A stretch of DNA of 64,000 bases from an uncultured Litoreibacter sp. (GTDB lineage Bacteria > Pseudomonadota > Alphaproteobacteria > Rhodobacterales > Rhodobacteraceae): the NCBI GenBank assembly GCA_947492995.1, contig CANLOU010000002.1, forward strand, positions 372,001 to 436,000, read 5' to 3'. Below are positions 24,186-32,284 of this stretch, piece by piece. Positions within the stretch are counted from its first letter, which is position 1. Each line of letters opens with the position of its first letter. The translations under genes and the position numbers were made by a program. The notes under the pieces are model-generated. The model was not told the origin of the DNA and made no database searches. It worked only from the letters and a program-made list of their open reading frames with translations.

Positions 24186-25931
24186 CTAGTACTTCTTGCG
24201 CAGCGCCGCAAAGCTGCTGCGCGGTACCGTCCCGTTGTAAAGCTTCATCGCAAGGTCGCGGGTGATCTGCGGCGCCGCCATGGATGTGCCAGCCACAGCC
24301 TGACGGCTGCCGGACATGGCTCCCATTGTGATGATGCCGCGCAGCACGCGGCTGCGCTCTGCCGGGGCCACTTTGTCGCCCTCCACGTTCGGACCTTTGC
24401 TGGCAAATCCCAAGCTGCAATAGGGCGCGGGGCCAAGGTTCGGGTCGGCAATCGGCCCGGGATGGGTCGGGCTGGCATAGCCGCCCCCGACCCTGATCTG
24501 GGTCGTGCCATTGGCGAAGGCGTTGATCGCCCCGTCCCGGACCACTCCGGTGTGCTGCCCCGGCGGGTCATAAAGGATTGCACGTCCGGTTTCGTCGCGC
24601 CCTTGATAGAGGCCGTCGGTCAGTCGCGATTGCCGCCCGCCGCCGCGGAACCCGCGGATGGCATCGTCACGCTGGACATAGATGTCGACCAGGCCGCGGT
24701 CCTCCGTGTCCACCGAGACCTGCCATGTTCCCGCCCGTATCGAGTGGCCGGCGGCCGTTGCGGGCCGGGTTGGGGGCACGGCGACGGTTATCAACTCGCG
24801 TCCGCCGCCTTTTGTCCCACGTGGGTGCCATTGCAAATAGGCACGCGCCATTTCGACCCCGTCGCCGTCAAGCGACTGATAGCTGCCGTAATCGGCAAGA
24901 GAGGTGCGTTCCGGACGCGCCGCCCCGTCAGGACGCAGGACCAGCTGCATGCATTTGTCTGGCTTTGCCGGCAGTTCCGGCCCCCAGATTTCAAGGAAGC
25001 TGGGGGTCGGGTCGTCAGGTTGCAACGCCCAGCCCAAGGTCGCGTCCGTTTTTGGGTCCAGCACGCCATGCAGCTGCCCCAGCCTTTGGTTGCCCATGGG
25101 CAGCACAAAGGTCACCGGACCAATATCGGTGCCGGTCTCGGAGGAGACGGCGTCCATAAACGCCTCCACCAGCCCGTGACCATCCTTGGGGCCTGCGCTC
25201 AGCCCGTAGCTGAGATTGACCACCAATGGCAGCTTGACCGAGCCCGCCGTCAGCTTTTTCTTTGTCTCGATCCAGCGGCACAGCCGCCTTGTGCGATGCA
25301 CCAGATGCAGCACCCCGAGGATCACATACAGGGGCGAGAAGGTGCCCAACGTGTCGCGGGTGATCTCCGGCGGCAGGCTGACTGCCATCACCGGGAAGTT
25401 GCACGCATCAGCATCGTCAGACGCGAAACCCGCAGCCAGATCGACCACCGCCGCGCCGTGATTGCCGAAGAAGCCGCCGCTTTGGATGGTGCCACGGCTG
25501 TAATCCACGGCTCCGGCTGCGCGGTAGAGGCTGCCCTCATCCGGCAAAGCCCCGCTGCGCAGGTCTTTCAGCATGGAACTTATGCGCCCGCCGCGCAGTT
25601 CCGCCCCGAAAGGCAGGTCCATGCCGACTTTGCCAACGGGATTGGGCTCATGCGCCGACCCCTGCATCCAGATAGAGGCAACGCGGGCGTCTTTGCCCCC
25701 GACGGTGAGCCGCTGATGGGCGAAAGGCATGGCGTCATCAATGACGCCGATGACCACCGCTTTCTTCAGGTCCTTGGGAATGGCACCGGCGCTCAGGAAC
25801 GCGCCTTGCGACGTGCTTTCTGATGCGGTGTCATAGGCTTTGGGCGCACGGTTCAGCGTATCGCTGGCCGCGATCCCGTCCAGGTGGTCCAGCAACTCGC
25901 CAAACACACCTGCCACTGTTGCAGCGCTCAT
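24186..25931 (-). CDS. Subtilisin-like serine protease (S8 family), no signal peptide
   Basis: Predicted peptidase of 581 residues. The catalytic triad can be read: Asp65 or Asp66 in VIGVIDDAMPFAH, His158 in FFGNHGAAVVDLAAG and Ser550 in AGTSMAAPQ. An oxyanion-hole Asn is likely at 281 (VLPMGNQRL). About 270 residues separate Asn from Ser, longer than in simple subtilisins, so an inserted domain (about 300-500, including WGPELPAKPDK and IRAGTWQVSVDTEDRGLVDIYV, which looks like a jelly-roll) is probable. No signal peptide, membrane segment or obvious propeptide is seen, which suggests a cytoplasmic role or non-standard export. It overlaps the 60-residue gene upstream (ATGA) and is the last gene of the haloperoxidase-like operon. 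Activity is inferred from motifs. Confidence 0.85.
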   Translation of the reverse strand: MSAATVAGVFGELLDHLDGIAASDTLNRAPKAYDTASESTSQGAFLSAGAIPKDLKKAVVIGVIDDAMPFAHQRLTVGGKDARVASIWMQGSAHEPNPVGKVGMDLPFGAELRGGRISSMLKDLRSGALPDEGSLYRAAGAVDYSRGTIQSGGFFGNHGAAVVDLAAGFASDDADACNFPVMAVSLPPEITRDTLGTFSPLYVILGVLHLVHRTRRLCRWIETKKKLTAGSVKLPLVVNLSYGLSAGPKDGHGLVEAFMDAVSSETGTDIGPVTFVLPMGNQRLGQLHGVLDPKTDATLGWALQPDDPTPSFLEIWGPELPAKPDKCMQLVLRPDGAARPERTSLADYGSYQSLDGDGVEMARAYLQWHPRGTKGGGRELITVAVPPTRPATAAGHSIRAGTWQVSVDTEDRGLVDIYVQRDDAIRGFRGGGRQSRLTDGLYQGRDETGRAILYDPPGQHTGVVRDGAINAFANGTTQIRVGGGYASPTHPGPIADPNLGPAPYCSLGFASKGPNVEGDKVAPAERSRVLRGIITMGAMSGSRQAVAGTSMAAPQITRDLAMKLYNGTVPRSSFAALRKKY

Positions 25932-26110
25932 CTTTTGAAGGCCCGATCAACCAGATCGGCCACGTTCAACGGCTTGCATGAGGCAACCTGCACACATGCC
26001 GGGCCTTGCCCGTCTGTGTGTTCCTCTAGCCAATAATGGGCGTAAGGGTTTGACGTGTTGTCAAACCCATCTGCTTTCTCCGCAGTGGGGTCTTCCCAGA
26101 TCAGCTCCAT
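25928..26110 (-). CDS. Small protein (60 residues) between haloperoxidase-like and protease genes
   Basis: Not recognised. The acidic N-terminal half (MELIWEDPTAEKADGF) leads into an aromatic-rich middle (NPYAHYWLEEH), two cysteines (ACVQVASC) and a basic end (DRAFKR). It has no signal peptide or membrane segment. The start lies within the last ten bases of the haloperoxidase-like gene and the stop overlaps the protease start, so all three are likely translated together. It could be a protease cofactor, inhibitor or substrate, or a regulator of the oxidase; the sequence alone does not decide. The tight overlaps on both sides are the main evidence that it is real. Confidence 0.7.
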   Translation of the reverse strand: MELIWEDPTAEKADGFDNTSNPYAHYWLEEHTDGQGPACVQVASCKPLNVADLVDRAFKR

Positions 26111-27273
26111 TTCAGGGCCTGCTCTTTTGTTGCGCCGGTCCAGATCGCGCGCAGGATCGGGGCAGGGCGGACCTTGACGGGGTCGATCACCTCGACGCTT
26201 GGGTCGTCACCGCTCATCAACTTGGCGACCTCGCCAAAGTGGAAATCACGTGGCGCCCCATTGTCGTTGTATTTCTCGCCGCCAAAGCTGCGCGGCGTGA
26301 CGTTTTGGTCGCCCTTGCGGGCCCGCGCGGCCAGGTATTGGCCCAACGTGATACCCAGAACCGCGCCTGCCGCGCTGTCAGCGGTGTAATGGACGCCAGC
26401 CACCGTGCGATTGGCCGCAATGCGGGCCGCCATTCGGAAATACTGGCTGTCCGCGTTGATGGCCTTGAGCGGCGTGTCGCCACATTCCAGCTCGCTCAGC
26501 AATGTCGCGGTGACGAATGCCTGCGTGGCGTGGCCACTTGGGAACGCGCCGTGATCGGGTGTCTGGATCATCGGCTGCAATTTGTCCGACAGCGCCGCGG
26601 GGCGCGGGCAGCCAAGGGTCAGCTTCATCTCCATTGCCACGGTCGACGCAAGATAGAGCCCCGTGCGCAGCAGATCCAACGTCGCGCCCGCGCGTTTTGG
26701 GTGCATGTAGCTGATAGACCCGAAAAAGGACAAAACGTCATTCAGCTGTGTGTGGACCTCCGGCAGGCGCTCCCCGCGCAATTCCGCGTAATTTGCGATC
26801 ATCGCCAGATCGCGCACGAAATCCTCGTTGCTTGGGCGGTGCAACCCGACAAGCCGGGCATAGTTTACCGTCAGATTGTTGCCGTCCTTTTCGCATTGGG
26901 TGGCGCAATACAGGGTCGATGTGTGCGGGGTGGTGTTCTTGCCTTCCCGCCCCGTGGTGAACCGCAGGTCGTTGAGCAATTCGGAGGCCATCACCGAGCG
27001 GCGGTGACCAGAGGTCAGCCGCGCGAACCGTTCTTGTTTGCTGAGATTCGGAACCTCGCCAATTTTGCCCTCGATGGCTTCCATGCCGATGATGCTGTCA
27101 CGTGCGCGCGACAGGGCCGTCGACAAAAGCGTAGATGCGCGGGAGCCTGCGTGCCGGGTCCCATCAGCATTGTCCGCATTATCCGCGTTATCAGCATTGT
27201 CTGCGTTATCCGCGTTGTCTGCATTATCCGCGTTGTCGGCATTATCCGCATTGTCCGCGTTGAAAAAAGACAT
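26101..27273 (-). CDS. Vanadium-dependent haloperoxidase / PAP2-superfamily enzyme with (NAD)11 N-terminus
   Basis: Enzyme of 390 residues with the complete vanadate/phosphate-binding triad of the PAP2/haloperoxidase superfamily: K217-x6-R224-P225 (KLTLGCPRP), P-S-G-H at 245-248 (AFPSGHATQ), and R289-x5-H295-x3-D299 (NRTVAGVHYTAD). The soluble layout, without membrane segments, favours the haloperoxidase-like branch over membrane phosphatases, but halide oxidation is not proven. After MSFF the protein has eleven Asn-Ala-Asp repeats (residues 5-37), an acidic, probably disordered tail. No signal peptide is seen. A strong ribosome site (GGGGGACGAAG) precedes the ATG. It leads a three-gene operon with a 60-residue protein and a subtilisin-like protease, divergent from a SARP-like regulator. 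Confidence 0.85.
   Translation of the reverse strand: MSFFNADNADNADNADNADNADNADNADNADNADNADGTRHAGSRASTLLSTALSRARDSIIGMEAIEGKIGEVPNLSKQERFARLTSGHRRSVMASELLNDLRFTTGREGKNTTPHTSTLYCATQCEKDGNNLTVNYARLVGLHRPSNEDFVRDLAMIANYAELRGERLPEVHTQLNDVLSFFGSISYMHPKRAGATLDLLRTGLYLASTVAMEMKLTLGCPRPAALSDKLQPMIQTPDHGAFPSGHATQAFVTATLLSELECGDTPLKAINADSQYFRMAARIAANRTVAGVHYTADSAAGAVLGITLGQYLAARARKGDQNVTPRSFGGEKYNDNGAPRDFHFGEVAKLMSGDDPSVEVIDPVKVRPAPILRAIWTGATKEQALKWS
27163..27261. repeat. 9-base tandem repeat, 11 copies, in frame (Asn-Ala-Asp)
   Basis: Exactly 99 bases made of eleven 9-base units. On the minus strand each unit reads AAY-GCN-GAY, coding Asn-Ala-Asp. Third positions vary between units, so selection appears to act on the peptide rather than on perfect DNA copies. 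Unit changes would keep the frame, giving length variants rather than on/off switching. Confidence 0.95.
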
Positions 27274-27425
27274 CTTCGTCCCCCAAAAATCAATTACACT
27301 TTCAAAATTGCAACGGTGTTGCTACGCTTGATACTCCGGTTGTTATTTCTTTATTTCAAGACATTTACGTGATTTTGGCAAAAATTGCCGAGTGACGTTG
27401 TGTCAAAATTGGCGAAGGTGCGTAG
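27274..27425. promoter_or_regulatory. Divergent AT-rich promoter region, haloperoxidase-like operon / SARP-like regulator
   Basis: 152 bases, clearly more AT-rich than surrounding coding DNA. It contains the inverted repeat GGCAA-AAA-TTGCC (27377-27389) and a nearby related half-site TTGGC (27409-27413). These are candidate operators for the divergent regulator. The operon ribosome site lies at its left edge and a GGCGAAGG ribosome site precedes the regulator's GTG. Confidence 0.6.
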
Positions 27426-29015
27426 GTGAGCGAGGGTCAAAAGATCATACTCGACCTTGCCGGGCCGGTGAATTTGACCGGGCCGAGGGGGATGAATTTG
27501 ACCCCGGCGGGTATGAAAGCCAGAGGCATTCTGGCCTATCTGGGCACCTGCCGCCAAATGCGCTCCAGCCGGGTGCGCCTGCAAGACAAACTGTGGAGCA
27601 CCACGGAACCCGCCCATGGCGCGGCCAGCCTGCGGCAGGCCTTGTCGGAAATCAGGCGGCATCTGGGACCGCACCGAGACGCGCTTCAGTCCGGATCGGG
27701 CTGGGTGGGGCTGGACCCCGACCAAATTGCCGTGTCGCTGGAGGCCTTCGACGAAGACGGGCGCATGATAAGCTGCGAGTTCGCCGAAGACCTGGATATC
27801 AAGGACGCCGAATTCGAAGATTGGCTGCGCGACTACCGTCAGCATCACCATGCCCGCAAGAAGGTTGCGGAACTACCGCGCTCGCTCGATACGGCGGGCA
27901 CCCAGTCCAACGCCCCGATATTTGTCATCAGCAAAGCCAATTCGGGGCATCTGGATCTGGATGCGGCCTGCGAACGCGTTCTGCGCAGCGGCACCACACA
28001 AGCTGCCGAATTCCTGTCCGCGCTGGTGTTTGACGAGGCGCAGTTTGTTGGCGACTACCCGACGGCGTTGAAGATTTTCTGCTCCGCAAGCAGCATCGGT
28101 GATTTGATGACCCTGCAGGTGGGCGTCAGCCACATGGCATCGGGCCGCCAGATTTGGAGCCGGACCATTGATATCAGCGTGTCCGACACCAGCGCCCAGC
28201 TACAGCGTTTGGCGGGGGAGCTGACCCTTGCGCTGCTGAACTACGAGTTCGGCATCCCTGACGAAAGCGGGGACGGGGCGCATTGCATCTCGCTGCGCGA
28301 CATCTTTGCCTTCACGCCGGAGCGCCTGTTTCGGGCGGATCGCTCCCTTGGGGCGGAAAGTGACGCGCGCAGCCGCGCCACACGGCTGGCGCTGCGGGCG
28401 TTTGTGCGCAACACGATCTTTGTGGAGCGCCTGTCGGACGACGGGGAAGAACTGCTGCGTGAGGCCCAGCATTTTTGCCGCGAGGCGTTCGAATTGGAGC
28501 CGCAAAACTCCGTTGTGCTGGCTGTGGGCTCAATCATTGCGTCGCGCACCGAACAATATGAACTGGCATTTGATCTGGCCCATCAGGCCATCAACGCCAA
28601 CAGCGCCAACCCGCTGAGCCGCTATAGCCTGTCATATGGTTTGACGGGGGTCGGCGATCATGAACGCGCCTTCAAAGAAGCCGAGTTTGCCCAAACCAGC
28701 CCGATCACGGCCATCAGCCCTGCGACGTGGTTGATGCGGTCCTCGGTCTCGGCTGTGCGGGCCAACAGGTTGGACGAGGCGCTGCGCTATGCCGCGACCG
28801 CGCATGGCTATTCGCCGGACTACCGGCCTGCCTTGCGGTTCATGTCGGCGCTGTATTTCGAGAAGGGCGACGAGGCCGCTACAGCCCGCTCATTGGAAAA
28901 GCTCAGAGAGTTGGAGCCAGACTTTTCGCTCAAACTGATGGCGAGCGATTCGTATCCAGTTACCTCATTGAGGGCCACAGGCCTCCTTCAGGTCACCGCA
29001 TCCGGCTTGATTTAA
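27426..29015 (+). CDS. SARP-like transcriptional regulator with winged-helix and TPR-type domains
   Basis: Regulator of 529 residues starting at GTG 27426. The first 100 residues look like the OmpR-type winged helix and start of a BTAD domain of SARP proteins: KARGILAYLGTCRQ, VRLQDKLW and SLRQALSEIRRHLG. A middle region (about 150-270) resembles the nucleotide-cyclase-associated or TolB-like segment found in related regulators. From about 330 there are TPR-like helical repeats (LREAQHFCREAFELEPQNSVVL, ALRYAATAHGYSPDYRPAL). It is divergent from the haloperoxidase/protease operon and is its probable regulator. No phosphoacceptor or ligand domain is recognised, so the input signal is unknown. 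Confidence 0.82.
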   Translation: MSEGQKIILDLAGPVNLTGPRGMNLTPAGMKARGILAYLGTCRQMRSSRVRLQDKLWSTTEPAHGAASLRQALSEIRRHLGPHRDALQSGSGWVGLDPDQIAVSLEAFDEDGRMISCEFAEDLDIKDAEFEDWLRDYRQHHHARKKVAELPRSLDTAGTQSNAPIFVISKANSGHLDLDAACERVLRSGTTQAAEFLSALVFDEAQFVGDYPTALKIFCSASSIGDLMTLQVGVSHMASGRQIWSRTIDISVSDTSAQLQRLAGELTLALLNYEFGIPDESGDGAHCISLRDIFAFTPERLFRADRSLGAESDARSRATRLALRAFVRNTIFVERLSDDGEELLREAQHFCREAFELEPQNSVVLAVGSIIASRTEQYELAFDLAHQAINANSANPLSRYSLSYGLTGVGDHERAFKEAEFAQTSPITAISPATWLMRSSVSAVRANRLDEALRYAATAHGYSPDYRPALRFMSALYFEKGDEAATARSLEKLRELEPDFSLKLMASDSYPVTSLRATGLLQVTASGLI

Positions 29016-29028
29016 CGTTTTCGCCAAA

Positions 29029-29050
29029 TTTTTGACAAAATAGTCAAAAA
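29029..29050. promoter_or_regulatory. AT-rich inverted repeat downstream of the SARP-like gene
   Basis: TTTTTGAC (29029-29036) and GTCAAAAA (29043-29050) are perfect complements around AAAATA. It begins 14 bases after the regulator stop. It could be a weak terminator or a protein-binding site. The TTGACA inside it also resembles a -35 box that could drive the RNA candidate further right. Confidence 0.5.
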
Positions 29051-29152
29051 AAAGCGATCCTTTACGAATTTTTAACGCTTTACCCAAGGTAAATTCACGC
29101 TGCATTCACACCGATGGCCCAAGTTAGGTTCATCAGCAATTACGGTTGGTAA

Positions 29153-29280
29153 GGCCAGCGACACTTTTTTACCCAGTACCTCGGTACGAGTTTTTAGCAC
29201 CTAGCAATTTAATCCCCGGTGTCGTTGGCCATAATTCTCCCCGAAAAGCCCGTCTACTGCATTACAGTAGATGGGTTTTT
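29153..29280 (+). ncRNA. Candidate structured small RNA ending in a rho-independent terminator
   Basis: GGCCAGCGACAC (29153-29164) pairs with GTGTCGTTGGCC (29219-29230) in a 12-base closing stem (one G-U pair) around a 54-base loop that itself contains a small GTAC-CTCG-GTAC hairpin (29176-29187). The terminator at 29249-29280 follows 18 bases later. There is no credible reading frame. The region is intergenic and could be an independent sRNA or a fragment of the regulator's 3' untranslated region. The fold is inferred by eye; the 5' end and promoter are not defined. Confidence 0.5.
29249..29280. terminator. Rho-independent terminator (probably bidirectional)
   Basis: CCCGTCTACTG (29249-29259) pairs with CAGTAGATGGG (29265-29275) around CATTA, followed by TTTTT. 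On the opposite strand the stem is followed by CTTTT. It lies between the convergent SARP-like gene and pqiC. Confidence 0.9.
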
Positions 29281-29302
29281 CACTTTTGGGGCGACTATCC
29301 GC

Positions 29303-29860
29303 TTATTTCAGGCCGTTACGTGCGACGAATTCCGCCAAGTCCAGAATGATCTGTCCTCTGGCTGTCGCAATGGCGGCGGGGCCACCCTCCAACGCGAAGG
29401 GCACGGCCAGATCAAACAGGCCGGAGCGTTCGCGCCCTTCTTCCACGGCCACGAAATACTGACCCGAGGCACGGAACACGCCGTCAGCACTTGCCAGCAG
29501 CTCTTCGAACCGTATTTCAAGGCGCGCGTCAGGGAAGCTCTCAAACGGCCATGGCTCCGACGCGATGCGCGCACCGCTCATTTTCGCCAGATTGCGGCTC
29601 AGGTCCAAAGCAATGGCGCGTTCCGGCGCGTCGGCCCACAGAACCGAGGTGGATGATTTCAGGATGCCGCCCTCCACCTGCTGGTGGATTTCGTCGGCGG
29701 CCGCATAGCTGGGCAAGGAGATGTCGCGAATTTCGACCGACCCGAACCCGATGCGGATGCTCTCGGTCACCGCGGGCGGCGTCACGGCGTAGCGGTCGGC
29801 ATCGCTGCCGCAGGCGGCAAGTGCGATCAACGTGGCAATCACGAGCGGTGTCTTGGTCAT
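29303..29860 (-). CDS. pqiC: PqiC-like outer-membrane lipoprotein (ABC-type transport auxiliary)
   Basis: Lipoprotein of 185 residues with a type II signal peptide and lipobox LAAC (cysteine near residue 17). The mature part matches the DUF330/ABC-transport-auxiliary family, for example VEIRDISLPSYAAADEI and the final region GQIILDLAEFVARNGL. In the Pqi system the lipoprotein anchors the periplasm-spanning MCE protein PqiB at the outer membrane. It starts four bases after the pqiB stop, so the two are cotranscribed. It ends at a bidirectional terminator. Confidence 0.88.
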   Translation of the reverse strand: MTKTPLVIATLIALAACGSDADRYAVTPPAVTESIRIGFGSVEIRDISLPSYAAADEIHQQVEGGILKSSTSVLWADAPERAIALDLSRNLAKMSGARIASEPWPFESFPDARLEIRFEELLASADGVFRASGQYFVAVEEGRERSGLFDLAVPFALEGGPAAIATARGQIILDLAEFVARNGLK

Positions 29861-29864
29861 GCGG

Positions 29865-32282
29865 TCAGCGTCCTCTAATCAGCGAGCTGGGATTGCGCTC
29901 GATCGTGTTGGCCAAAGACGCAAGCGCCTTGGCGGCTCTTTGGATGTCACGCAACGCATTCTCGACGTCGCGGGTCAACTGGTCGCCCTTGTCAAAGCCC
30001 TGGATCGTGCGGCTGGCCTGGTTCAGGACCGCAGACATGCGGTTCATCAGGGCGGGCAGGTCATCGGCGGCCAAAGCCACGGCATCAGCGGCGGAGCTGG
30101 CCGAGGCCAGCGTTCTGTTTGCATTCTCGATCACGCCGCCCTCGCGGATGGCCTTGAGGATCGCCTCGACCTCTATCAGGGCTTTGCTCAGGTCGGCGGG
30201 CAAGGCCTTGAACGCATCGGTTCCAATAACGGTGTCAGCCGTCGCGGCCAGTTCGGTTAGTTCCTGGACCAATGCGTCAACCGGCAGCGCCTCCGCTTTG
30301 TCCGCAACCGCCTGGAAGGAGGCCAGCAGTTCCGGGACCCCTTCGACAGCACTGTTAACGCCGCGCGCGGCAATTGCGGCCTCGTCGACCACATCACGCA
30401 GGCGTTGGACCAGTTGTTCTTCGTCGATGCTGGTCAGCAATTTGTTGGCGTTGTCCAAGACGCCGCCATTTTCGCGCAGCGCCAGCAATGTGGCCTCTAC
30501 CTCGCCAAGTGCCTTGCTCAGATCGGCGGGCAGGGCCTGTGTGCTTTCTGATTTGAGCAATTTGTCGGCGCTGGCCGCAACGCGGGTGATCTCGGCCAGC
30601 ATGTCTTCGGCGGGCAGGGCGGTGGCTTTGTCTGCCAGCGCGGTGACGGAACTCAGCAATGCCGGCAAGCCGATGATCGCCGTGTCCACCCCGTCCGCTG
30701 CATTGGCGGCGGCGTCGACCGCCTTGCCAAGACGCATCACAAGCTGTTCCTGCTCAAGCTGGGCCACCAGCCCTTCGATCCGCTCAAGTGTTGCGTTCAG
30801 CAAGACCGGAACGTTCTTCACCTCGTCAGAGCCTACAAGCCCGCGCACGTCACTGAGCAGCCCCACAACCTCGCCGGGCGCGCCTTGCAGGTCTTCGTTG
30901 GACACAAAGGCGGTGGCCGAGCTCATCAGGTCAATGGCGGAGGTCATCAGCTCCTCAATCGGCAAGTTGTTGATCCGCGTGATAACCCCTTCAACCGTAC
31001 CGGTCGTATCGGTGATCTGGCCCTTGGTGGTTGGCAATTGCGGGATGTCGACAGTCATGTCGAATATCGAGTCCGGCGGGGCGACGTCGGTTTGCAGGAA
31101 TTCCACCTTCAGGCCGCCCGTCAACAGGCTGGCCGAGGCCAGACGCGCCCGGAACCCTTCGCGTATGCGACCGGCCAGAAAGTTGAGCGCCGCACTTGGC
31201 GACGGCTCGGTTTCCAGGCCCAGCCGGGATGGCTGGATGGCGAGGGTTGCGATCAGCCGCACCCGCCCGTCGCCAAACTGGGCGCGGTCGATGATGCCCG
31301 AGACGCTTTGCACCTCGCCGATTTTCAGGCCGCTCAGTTCCACCGCTGCGCCGACCGACAAGCCCGAGACGTTGTCGTCAAAGATCGCATTGACCAGCAG
31401 CGTTTCGACCTCGGAGGCGTTGAACACGGAGTTGCGCGCGCTTTCCTCGTCGACATTGATGACAAACAGCTCACCATCGGCCACGCGCTCCCCGCCCGAC
31501 ACGAATGTGTCAAAGGAAATGCCGCCCGAGATCAGCGTCGCCAAAGAGGTGAAGTCGATTTCCGCCCCGGATGCGCCGATCGAGACGCTGAACCCCGACG
31601 TGTCCCAGAACCGGGTGGTGGGGGTAATCAGGCGGCCATGGGGTTCGTAAATGATGGCTTCGGCAATTGCGAAATTTGTCCGGGGAGAGATACGCGCCTT
31701 GCCGACGCGGCCGACCTCGATGCCGCGAAAGAAGATGGGCGCATTTTCTGTCAGCTGCCCGTTGGCCGTTGCGCGCAGGGCGATCTCAAGCCCGGGGCGG
31801 CTGGGCCGGAAAAGCGGCGCGTCTTCCAAGCCACGAAATTCGGTCGTGGCCTCGCCGATCTTGTTGTCCCAGGCGCCCTCGATGAAGACACCGCTCAGAA
31901 CCGTGTCCAGCCCGCTGACGCCACGTGCGGACAATTCTGGCCGCACCACCCAGAAGGTCGAGCTGCGATCGACGTAAGGGGCAACCTTCTTGTCGATCCG
32001 CACCTCGGCGATCACGGTGTCCAGCCCCTCGGAGAAGCTGACGTCCTCAACCACGCCCACGGTAATGTCGCGATACTTCAGTGCGGTTTCGTCCTTTTTG
32101 ATGCCCGCGCCGTTTTCAAATTCGATGGTAATGACGGGGCCGCGGTCGTTGTAGCTTTGCCACGCCACGCCAAGCGCGATGGCAAGGGCCGCCAAAGGGA
32201 TCAGCCAGACAAAGGAGATCCGCCCCAGCCCGCGCCCTGCGCTTGCCGGTTCGATCTTCACCTCTGTCGGCGTCTTGGCCAT
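29865..32282 (-). CDS. pqiB: PqiB-like MCE-domain protein with long repetitive C-terminal region
   Basis: Periplasm-spanning lipid transport protein of 805 residues; E. coli PqiB is 546. One N-terminal membrane segment (about 25-45, FVWLIPLAALAIALGVAW) is followed by MCE modules in the first 420 residues (ITIEFENGAGIKKDETALKY; LEIALRATANGQLTENAPIFFRG; a third beginning near VRLIATLAIQPSRL). The remaining 380 residues are helical and repetitive, with near-duplicate segments KALGEVEATLLALRENGG and KALIEVEAILKAIREGG about 105 residues apart. Start ATG 32282 is chosen because the cytoplasmic basic stretch and membrane segment begin there. It sits between split pqiA and pqiC, so it works with both. 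Confidence 0.88.
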   Translation of the reverse strand: MAKTPTEVKIEPASAGRGLGRISFVWLIPLAALAIALGVAWQSYNDRGPVITIEFENGAGIKKDETALKYRDITVGVVEDVSFSEGLDTVIAEVRIDKKVAPYVDRSSTFWVVRPELSARGVSGLDTVLSGVFIEGAWDNKIGEATTEFRGLEDAPLFRPSRPGLEIALRATANGQLTENAPIFFRGIEVGRVGKARISPRTNFAIAEAIIYEPHGRLITPTTRFWDTSGFSVSIGASGAEIDFTSLATLISGGISFDTFVSGGERVADGELFVINVDEESARNSVFNASEVETLLVNAIFDDNVSGLSVGAAVELSGLKIGEVQSVSGIIDRAQFGDGRVRLIATLAIQPSRLGLETEPSPSAALNFLAGRIREGFRARLASASLLTGGLKVEFLQTDVAPPDSIFDMTVDIPQLPTTKGQITDTTGTVEGVITRINNLPIEELMTSAIDLMSSATAFVSNEDLQGAPGEVVGLLSDVRGLVGSDEVKNVPVLLNATLERIEGLVAQLEQEQLVMRLGKAVDAAANAADGVDTAIIGLPALLSSVTALADKATALPAEDMLAEITRVAASADKLLKSESTQALPADLSKALGEVEATLLALRENGGVLDNANKLLTSIDEEQLVQRLRDVVDEAAIAARGVNSAVEGVPELLASFQAVADKAEALPVDALVQELTELAATADTVIGTDAFKALPADLSKALIEVEAILKAIREGGVIENANRTLASASSAADAVALAADDLPALMNRMSAVLNQASRTIQGFDKGDQLTRDVENALRDIQRAAKALASLANTIERNPSSLIRGR

Positions 32283-32284
32283 TG

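Noticed and set aside
24111-25823. 570-codon plus-strand frame opposite the subtilisin-like gene
   Set aside because: No motif. The minus-strand frame carries the full protease triad and operon overlaps.
27163-27261. Tandem array considered as a CRISPR
   Set aside because: Units are 9 bases with no spacers and code a regular peptide, so it is a coding minisatellite.
29146-29349. 67-codon plus-strand frame between the SARP-like gene and pqiC
   Set aside because: It runs through the stems of the RNA candidate and the terminator and into the end of pqiC; no protein features.
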